Part shown: positions 12,025-17,355 of the stretch, one piece after another
Layout of the letters: each line of letters starts with the position of its first letter
Position numbering within the stretch: the first letter of the stretch is position 1
DNA from: DASUPK01 sp036520315
Lineage (GTDB): Bacteria; Actinomycetota; Thermoleophilia; Solirubrobacterales; 70-9
Length of the DNA stretch: 17,355 bases
Assembly (NCBI GenBank): GCA_036520315.1
Contig: DATDJZ010000182.1
Coordinates: forward strand, 1-17,355
Direction: 5' to 3'
Notes under the pieces: model-generated
What the model was told of the DNA's origin: nothing
Seen by the model: the letters and a program-made list of their open reading frames with translations, nothing else
Database searches by the model: none
Program-made: the position numbers and the translations under genes

Positions 12025-14297
12025 TGATGCGCCGGCTGCGGGTTGGCCGCCCCAGGTGGGAGCACCCGCGCCGTTGAACAGACACTCGGGTTCAGCGATC
12101 CCGCGATCTGGAAGACCGAGACGTCGTCTCTCTCCTCCACCCTCTTGCCGCCGGCCGTCTCGGTCCAGAGCGCCTCCACCGGCGCCTCGGACTGCGTCCG
12201 CTGGTCGGGCCCGACCACCGCGTAGCGGTACCCGCCGTCATTCAGGGCCGAGATCCACTCCTGGCACTGTGTGCGCACGGCGGCGGTGTTTGCCTCGCCC
12301 TTCTGCGCCGCCTCACTCGCGATCGGCAGGTAGGCGCCGTGCGGGCCGTGCCTGGCGACGTACTGGACGCGGTTTGAGAGATCGTCGCCGTAGAAGATGT
12401 ACTGCTTGAAGCCCGGGCGACCGCCGACGACGGCGATCCGGGAGTCGTGCGGATCGGCCTGGTTGAACCAGGCGAGCGCGCCCTTCATTCCGGCCGGGAA
12501 GTCGCGGGGCGCGGTGGAGGCCTGATAGCGGTCCTTGAGGTAGTCGTCCGAGTTCGGCCAGCCGATCGCCAGCACCAGGACCAGAGAAACCACCACACCC
12601 GCTCCCAGCGTCCACGGATCCCAGCCCCGCTGGCCGAGCAGAGCCAGGCCGACCGGGACCAGGATCAGGAAGAACGCGAGCCCGACCCCGCCGAGCAGGA
12701 AGTGCCGGGCCCAGAGGTGACCATGCAGATCCCAGACCGGCACCGCCTGAACCAGCAGCAGGATCACCAGGGCGCCGAGCAGCCAGGGCTGGATGCGGCG
12801 CTTGAGCAGGCCGGCGTCGACGGCGAGCAGCATCGCTCCGAGCCCGATCGCGGGCGAGGCGTAGCGCAGGTTGGTGGTGAAGGCGGTCGGGTCGCCCTCC
12901 GGCCCGGCGGCGGTGAGCGGCGTCACCAGGTAGGCGAGGCCGCTGAGCAGGGCGACGATCCCCAGCATCCGGATCACCGGCGTGCGGCCTCGGAAGATGG
13001 CCAGCAGGAACCCGCCGATGACCGCGACGAGCACCAGCGGCCAGAGGTCGCCGAAGCTGTCGTGTAGGCCCGGGACCAGGTGGTGGCGGATGACGTCCCC
13101 GTCCGGAGGCAGCAGGTAGTGAGCGACATTCGCCGGGTGGCGGATGTTGATGTCCAGCTGGTCGGGCCCGGGCAGCGGCCCCTTGTCGATCCAGGGCAGC
13201 GGGTTGCCCGCATTGACCAGGTTCCTGGCGAACCAGAAGCCGCCGGTGACCAGCGAACTCGCCACCCAGATGCCGGTCGCCCGCCACCGGTAGCCGGCAC
13301 TGATCGCGATCACGCCGAGGGTGAGGAAGCCGAACGGCGCGAGCAGGTTGAGCTTGGTCCCCAGCGCCAATCCCGCGGCGAGGCCGGCCACGATCAGCGC
13401 GCCCGTGGGGAGCACCGGCCGCACGCCGGCGCCGGAGTAGAGGCCGCGCTCCGTGACGCTCGTCCCGCCGGCGCCGCCCGCGATCCGCCTAGCGGCCCCT
13501 GCCATAGCTCGCGCCTGCGCGTCGGCGTTGACGAGCACCGCCGCGGAGGCGAGCAGGAAGAAGAGGCCTGCGATGTCGTTCTTCGCGTCGCCCGGCTGAT
13601 ACAGCAGCAGCATGTTCGCATCGAGCACGAGCGCGATCGCCAGGACCGCGATCGGCCCGCCGCCGTAGGGGCGCGCGAAGCACCACGCCGCCAGCAGGCA
13701 GAGCGACATCCAGCCGATGTTGATCAGCGGCGAAAGGAAGTCGTTGCCCAGGAAGAGCACGCCGGCCGAATGGAGCAGCTCGGAGTTCTGCGGGTAGAAC
13801 CAGACGGTCAGGTTCAGCACCTCGGTGAAGTGGAGGGCACCCACCTGGTGGTCCTGAACGAAGCGCGCGGCGAAGGGCGCGTTGTGCCAGGTGGTGTTGG
13901 GCAGGTACATGCCGATGTCGAGACCGGTCTGCGTCGGCATCGCCCAGTGGGCCGCCACCAGCAGGGCCGCCGCGACCGCCACGGCCAGCGCGATCGGCGT
14001 GACCGGAGCCGCGGGCAGCCCGAGCCCCCGCCGAGGCGGCCTGAGAGCCAATCCGATCCCGGCGCCGACCACGATCGCCGCCAGTAGGACCCAGCCAGGC
14101 CGGTAGAGGCCGACGACCCCGACCAGCTCGAGCGTCACCACCAGCAGCGAGAGGCCGAGCACCACCTCGGCCAGGCGCGCCGATGCCCCCGACCAGCCGG
14201 GCAGAAGCCGGCCGCGCAGGCCGACGGCGGCATAGGCCATCGCCGCCGCGACGACGATCAGCTCGATCGAGCCCTGCAGGTAGTCGCCGAAGCTCAT
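12021..14297 (-). CDS. GT-C-type membrane glycosyltransferase-like protein, second paralog with altered active-site motif (758 aa)
   Basis: Overall plan and length match the other three: LLPGWSGASARLAEVVL (31-47), WFYPQNSELLHSAG (166-179), GDAKNDIAG (236-244), GLALGTKLN (309-317), WFARNLVNAGNPLPW (355-369), TNLRYASP (475-482). The C-terminal domain has KQYIFYGDDLSNRVQYV (631-647), C678 and NPSVC (C740). The conserved D-x-x-WYH motif reads N-T-T-WHN here: N134 replaces the Asp and H138-N139 replace Tyr-His. This protein may be inactive, structural, or use another residue. It also has a longer insert (655-672) in the C-terminal domain and a Gly/Ala-rich loop (262-290). The ATG overlaps the first paralog's stop (ATGA). 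Confidence 0.88.
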   Translation of the reverse strand: MSFGDYLQGSIELIVVAAAMAYAAVGLRGRLLPGWSGASARLAEVVLGLSLLVVTLELVGVVGLYRPGWVLLAAIVVGAGIGLALRPPRRGLGLPAAPVTPIALAVAVAAALLVAAHWAMPTQTGLDIGMYLPNTTWHNAPFAARFVQDHQVGALHFTEVLNLTVWFYPQNSELLHSAGVLFLGNDFLSPLINIGWMSLCLLAAWCFARPYGGGPIAVLAIALVLDANMLLLYQPGDAKNDIAGLFFLLASAAVLVNADAQARAMAGAARRIAGGAGGTSVTERGLYSGAGVRPVLPTGALIVAGLAAGLALGTKLNLLAPFGFLTLGVIAISAGYRWRATGIWVASSLVTGGFWFARNLVNAGNPLPWIDKGPLPGPDQLDINIRHPANVAHYLLPPDGDVIRHHLVPGLHDSFGDLWPLVLVAVIGGFLLAIFRGRTPVIRMLGIVALLSGLAYLVTPLTAAGPEGDPTAFTTNLRYASPAIGLGAMLLAVDAGLLKRRIQPWLLGALVILLLVQAVPVWDLHGHLWARHFLLGGVGLAFFLILVPVGLALLGQRGWDPWTLGAGVVVSLVLVLAIGWPNSDDYLKDRYQASTAPRDFPAGMKGALAWFNQADPHDSRIAVVGGRPGFKQYIFYGDDLSNRVQYVARHGPHGAYLPIASEAAQKGEANTAAVRTQCQEWISALNDGGYRYAVVGPDQRTQSEAPVEALWTETAGGKRVEERDDVSVFQIAGSLNPSVCSTARVLPPGAANPQPAHQ

Positions 14298-16576
14298 GCG
14301 CGCGCCGCGTCGCCGAGCTGGGCGCAGGTAGACGGGTCAAGCCGCCCGTCGATCTTGTAGACCGCGGCCGGCCCGGACTGGATCACCGTCCGCACGTTCG
14401 CGTCGGCGGAGGTCCAGAGGTTCTGCGGCGGAGCCACGGTCTCGATCACGCCGATCGCCGGGGTCGTGACGATGTAGTCGTAGTGGCCCTGGTTGATCGT
14501 CTGGCGCCAGTCGGCGCAGGTGTAGATCGGGCGGAAGGTGCCGTGGTTGCCCTCGTCCCCGATGTACTGGACGTAGTTGGTGAGGTCGTTGCCGTAGAAG
14601 AAGTACTGGCCGAAGGCGGAGGCGCGACCGAACACCCCGATCCGCTCGTGGCTCGCCTTCCGGCCCCAGTCCTGGAGCGGCTGCCACTCGGGAGAGGCAC
14701 GGAAGCCACCGCCGAGCGGCGGCCGTGAGGCCGTCACGTAGCGGTGGTCGAGGTAGTAGTTCTCGCGCACCCGGCCGAGGGCCACGGCCGTGATCGCCAT
14801 CACCAGCCCGAAGGAGACGAGCAACACGGGGCTCAGCCGGGCGCGGAAACCCGCCACCAGCAGGGCGGGGACGCCGACGATCAGGAAGGCGAGCCCGATC
14901 GAGGCGAGATGGTGCTTGAACTCCCAGTTCGACTGGATGACCGTCCCCTGAATGAGGAGAACGGTGAACAGCCCGATCAGGATCCACGGCCGCCTGCCGC
15001 GCCGGAACCAGGGGATCAGGGGCAGCAACAGGAACCCGACCGTCAGCACCGGTGCGACGTAGCGCAGGTTCGCGTCGAACCCGCTCCCGTCATAGGGGTC
15101 CCCCGATGCTGTCAGCGGCGTGAAGATGTAGGCGATCCCGGCCACCATTCCGGTGACCGCGAGGATCCGCATCAGCGCACTGCCGCCCTTGAAGAAGGCC
15201 CAGACCAGGGCGACGATCACGACTGCGAGGATCACCGGCCAGAGCGGCCCGAGCCGCTCGTGCAGGACCGGGGTCAGCTTGTGGGTCCAGACGAGAGGAT
15301 CGTTGTAGTACTCGGCCAGCTTGTGCGGCGGCCGCGGGTAGAGGCTGACCTGGTCGGGGCCGGGCAGATGGATTGGGCCGATCTTGCGGATCTGCGGGAA
15401 CGGGTTGAGCGCGTAGACGAAGTTGCGCCCGTACCAGAAGCCGCAGGTGATCACCAGCCCGCCCAGCCAGATGCCGAGCGCCCGCAGCCAGTGTTGCCGG
15501 CCACCGAGAATGATCACGCCGACAGTGAACGCGGCGATGGTGGCCAGCAGGGTGATCTTCGTTCCGATCCCGAGCCCGGCCGCGAGCCCGGCCATGAAGA
15601 GCGGGCCCGCGCCGACCGTGGCGAGGGCACGCGGATCGCCCTCCACCGGCACGTCCTCGACCACGCCCAGCTCGAGCTCCTCGGTGCTCGGATTGCCTCC
15701 GGGGCTGGGGGCAGTCGCGACCTCCCGGTCGGCCGCCGGCTTCGCCGTCGTCCGTCCTGCCTTGGCCGCCTCCCGGGCGGCGTGGGCACTCGCCGCACCG
15801 TCCACGAGGAAGGCCAGCGCGGCCATCAGGAAGAAGAGCCCGGCGACGTCGTTCGGCGCCTGGCCGGCCTGCGAGCCGACCATCATGTTCGAGTCGAGCA
15901 CCACCCCGGCGCCGAGGACCGTGACGCCGCCGATCGCGTAGGGCCGACCCACGCACCAGGCCGCCAGCAGGCACAGGGCGCACCACATCAGGTTGATCAG
16001 CGGCGAGAGGAAGTCGGTCTTCAGGAAAACCATCCCGACACCGTGCAGCAGCTCCGAGTTCTGCGGGTAGAACCAAGCCGCCAGCTTGAGCGGGTCGGTG
16101 AAGTGGAGCGGCCCGATATGCCCCGTCTGGAAGAACCGACCCGAGAAGGACATGTGGTACCAGGTGGTGTCCTGGTAGTACATCCCCTGGTCGAGCGCCT
16201 GGCCGGTCGGGTGCGCCCAGTGGACGACGACCAGGACGGCGGCCGCGATGCCGATCCCGATCATCAGGGGGCTCGAGCGACCCTGCGGAGCCTCGACCGG
16301 CTTGGGGAGCCCGCGTCGCCGCGCGAAGAGGACGGCGCCGCCACCAGCGGCGACGCAACCTATGAGCAGCGGCACCTCCTTGAACAACCCGAGCACGCCG
16401 ACGAGCTCCGAGACGAGGATCAGCATCGAGATCGCGATCACCACCTCCGCAAGGCGCGCCAACGCCCCCATCCAGGCTGGCACGAGCAGGGCTCGCAGGT
16501 GGTAGGCGCCTAGGCCGAGAGCGGCTGCTATCACCGCCAGCTCCGCCGCGCCGAGCAGGTACTGGCTCGTACTCAT
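14294..16576 (-). CDS. GT-C-type membrane glycosyltransferase-like protein, first paralog (760 aa)
   Basis: This is the first gene of the four-paralog unit. About 15-16 hydrophobic segments are visible. The catalytic-type loop reads QDTTWYH (135-141, D136 intact) and then WFYPQNSELLHGVG (168-181). QAPNDVAG (239-246), GLGIGTKIT (334-342), WYGRNFVYALNPFPQ (381-395) and ANLRYVAP (502-509) follow. The C-terminal extracytoplasmic domain from 645 has RIGVFGRASAFGQYFFYG, NYVQYIG, C687, YDYIVTTP and DPSTC (C751). A hydrophilic, Pro/Glu-rich insert (about 264-318) is longest in this paralog. The ATG at 16576 lacks a strong ribosome-binding site. A TATGAT box lies 56 bases upstream, and ftsB/divIC ends 103 bases upstream on the same strand. 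O-antigen-ligase-like activity is a less likely alternative. Confidence 0.88.
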   Translation of the reverse strand: MSTSQYLLGAAELAVIAAALGLGAYHLRALLVPAWMGALARLAEVVIAISMLILVSELVGVLGLFKEVPLLIGCVAAGGGAVLFARRRGLPKPVEAPQGRSSPLMIGIGIAAAVLVVVHWAHPTGQALDQGMYYQDTTWYHMSFSGRFFQTGHIGPLHFTDPLKLAAWFYPQNSELLHGVGMVFLKTDFLSPLINLMWCALCLLAAWCVGRPYAIGGVTVLGAGVVLDSNMMVGSQAGQAPNDVAGLFFLMAALAFLVDGAASAHAAREAAKAGRTTAKPAADREVATAPSPGGNPSTEELELGVVEDVPVEGDPRALATVGAGPLFMAGLAAGLGIGTKITLLATIAAFTVGVIILGGRQHWLRALGIWLGGLVITCGFWYGRNFVYALNPFPQIRKIGPIHLPGPDQVSLYPRPPHKLAEYYNDPLVWTHKLTPVLHERLGPLWPVILAVVIVALVWAFFKGGSALMRILAVTGMVAGIAYIFTPLTASGDPYDGSGFDANLRYVAPVLTVGFLLLPLIPWFRRGRRPWILIGLFTVLLIQGTVIQSNWEFKHHLASIGLAFLIVGVPALLVAGFRARLSPVLLVSFGLVMAITAVALGRVRENYYLDHRYVTASRPPLGGGFRASPEWQPLQDWGRKASHERIGVFGRASAFGQYFFYGNDLTNYVQYIGDEGNHGTFRPIYTCADWRQTINQGHYDYIVTTPAIGVIETVAPPQNLWTSADANVRTVIQSGPAAVYKIDGRLDPSTCAQLGDAARA

Positions 16577-16625
16577 CGGCTCAAATCACGCAAAACGCGC
16601 ACACCCACATGGCGCGCGCGTCGGG

Positions 16626-16643
16626 CGCGGAATCATATCCGCG
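16626..16643 (-). promoter_or_regulatory. Likely promoter of the four-paralog unit with inverted repeat around the -10 box
   Basis: On the minus strand, TATGAT (16637 down to 16632) is a near-consensus -10. It is flanked exactly by a 6-bp inverted repeat, CGCGGA (16626-16631) and TCCGCG (16638-16643). No convincing -35 lies 16-18 bases further upstream. A regulator binding this palindrome would cover the -10 box. The leader would be about 50 bases. Confidence 0.5.
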
Positions 16644-16679
16644 GACTACAGGGCAGGCGCCTTAAGGTCCGCTCAGGCG

Positions 16680-16997
16680 TCAGTCGTTGCCCAGGCCATG
16701 CACGATGTAGGCGTGCTCGCCGGGCTTCACCATGCCCAGCCGGCGCGCCTCGCGCTCGAGCGCCGCCTGACTCGAGACCTCACGCAGCTCCCGGGTCAGG
16801 TCCAGCCTCTCCTGCTTGAGCTGGGCAAGCTGGGCGTCGCTCGACTTCGAGCCCTGCCACGCCTGCAGCAGATTGACCATCGGGTTCAGGTAGGAGACCA
16901 GCACCCCGAAGAGCACCAGGACGAGCACGATCCGCCCCAATTTGTCCCACCGGACACGGCTGGGGCCGGACTTTCTGCGCACGCGTCGTGCCGGCAT
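16680..16997 (-). CDS. Septum formation initiator family protein, FtsB/DivIC-like (105 aa)
   Basis: This is a small bitopic division protein that acts in the FtsQLB/DivIB-FtsL-DivIC complex activating septal peptidoglycan synthesis. A basic N-terminus (1-21) precedes a single transmembrane helix (about 22-38, IVLVLVLFGVLVSYL) and a coiled coil (about 52-83, with LAQLKQERLDLTRELREV). The family's terminal motif AREARRLGMVKPGEHAYIV is seen as REARRLGMVKPGEHAYIV (82-99). Length is typical. It lies 35 bases after enolase, the widespread eno-ftsB/divIC arrangement. The ATG at 16997 has no strong ribosome-binding site at ideal distance; a GAGG lies a few bases upstream. Confidence 0.93.
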   Translation of the reverse strand: MPARRVRRKSGPSRVRWDKLGRIVLVLVLFGVLVSYLNPMVNLLQAWQGSKSSDAQLAQLKQERLDLTRELREVSSQAALEREARRLGMVKPGEHAYIVHGLGND

Positions 16998-17032
16998 GCC
17001 TCGGCATTCGCCGTTTGGGCCCCCACTCCTCG

Positions 17033-17355
17033 CTAGCGCTCGAACGCGGAAGCGCCGGCGAACCTGGCGCGATCGCCCAGCTCCTCCTCGATGCGGACCA
17101 GGCGGTTGTACTTCGCGACCCTGTCCGAGCGGGCGGGAGCGCCGGTCTTGATCTGGCCCGCGCCGGTCCCGACCGCGAGGTCGGCGATGGTCGTGTCCTC
17201 GGTCTCCCCCGAGCGGTGGGAGATCACCGTCGTGTAACCGGCGTCCCGGGCGATCTGGATCGCCTCGAGCGTCTCGGTGAGCGTGCCGATCTGGTTGATC
17301 TTGATCAGGATCGCGTTCACCGCGCTGCGCTCGATCGCCTGCTTGAGCAGCGCGG
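17033..17355 (-). CDS. eno: Enolase, C-terminal part
   Basis: This glycolytic enzyme converts 2-phosphoglycerate to phosphoenolpyruvate. The visible 106 codons are the end of the TIM-barrel domain. They include AILIKINQIGTLTET with the catalytic Lys, SHRSGETEDTTIADLAV with the substrate-binding His-Arg-Ser, and GQIKTGAPARSDRVAKYN with the second active-site Lys. The reading frame continues past the right edge of the window (LLKQAIERSAV precedes the internal GTG at 17320), so the gene is only cut by the window. It is followed by ftsB/divIC after 35 bases. Confidence 0.96.
   Translation of the reverse strand, partial: ALLKQAIERSAVNAILIKINQIGTLTETLEAIQIARDAGYTTVISHRSGETEDTTIADLAVGTGAGQIKTGAPARSDRVAKYNRLVRIEEELGDRARFAGASAFER

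Noticed and set aside
9809..12085. Upstream half of a roughly 1500-codon open frame that continues into the fourth paralog
   Set aside because: It runs in another frame across the third paralog, is Arg/Pro-rich with no membrane or domain pattern, and arises from scarcity of stops in GC-rich DNA. The overlap GTGA at 9805-9808 marks the real start.
12040..14290. Possible frameshift or decay in the second paralog because of its altered motif
   Set aside because: The frame is intact over 758 residues, all other motifs are collinear with the paralogs, and the changed residues are simple codon substitutions.
14744..16513. Long plus-strand open frame (589 codons) opposite the first paralog
   Set aside because: It is antisense to a clear membrane protein gene, and its composition (Asp/Gly/Gln/Arg-rich, no hydrophobic core) is that of an antisense shadow.
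16660..16667. CCTTAAGG palindrome after the ftsB/divIC gene as a terminator
   Set aside because: It is a short self-complementary word with no loop and no T-run; too weak to support termination.
1..17355. Mobile element, prophage, CRISPR or tRNA content
   Set aside because: I found no transposase or integrase motifs, no regularly spaced direct repeats and no cloverleaf-like sequence in the short intergenic gaps. The repeated words inside 7568-16576 are explained by paralogy.

Overview
This is a very GC-rich bacterial window with actinobacterial character. The gene set (eno next to an ftsB/divIC-like gene, a DhnA-type class I aldolase, a YbdK-like ligase) together with csrA suggests a deep-branching actinobacterium, possibly of the Thermoleophilia/Solirubrobacterales type. 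That placement is inference from gene content and composition, not from a marker gene. I see no rRNA, tRNA, CRISPR array, insertion sequence or phage gene. Apart from the window edges, no gene-free stretch exceeds about 170 bases.

Positions 1-2981 (minus strand) hold a compact operon-like series read right to left. It contains an HxlR-type regulator, a zinc-ribbon membrane protein that looks like a catalytically dead rhomboid, a class I O-methyltransferase, a GNAT acetyltransferase, a small unknown protein, and the start of a probable dienelactone hydrolase. Two junctions are GTGA stop/start overlaps. An array of GTAC-type half-sites lies directly upstream of the HxlR gene and is the likely operator.

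Positions 3110-7531 hold mostly single genes in both orientations: a YbdK-like glutamate-cysteine ligase; divergent from it a class I fructose-bisphosphate aldolase; a cluster of three hairpins; a secreted SNase-like nuclease; a small single-pass membrane protein with hairpins in its leader; a convergent csrA; an HTH protein with an acidic block and an Arg-rich block; and a small unknown gene. The noncoding gaps here are unusually rich in perfect inverted repeats.

Positions 7568-16576 (minus strand) hold the most striking content: four consecutive paralogous polytopic membrane proteins of 746-760 residues (739 for the third). Each is joined to the next by a 4-base ATGA/GTGA overlap. They resemble GT-C-type lipid-carrier-dependent glycosyltransferases and share a C-terminal extracytoplasmic domain with two invariant cysteines. 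The second paralog has lost the otherwise conserved Asp and the WYH motif. Upstream on the same strand lie ftsB/divIC and the C-terminal part of enolase, which runs off the right edge. The four-gene unit has its own TATGAT box inside an inverted repeat. My reading is a cell-envelope glycan or glycolipid assembly unit, comparable in layout to tandem arabinosyltransferase loci, but its product is unknown.
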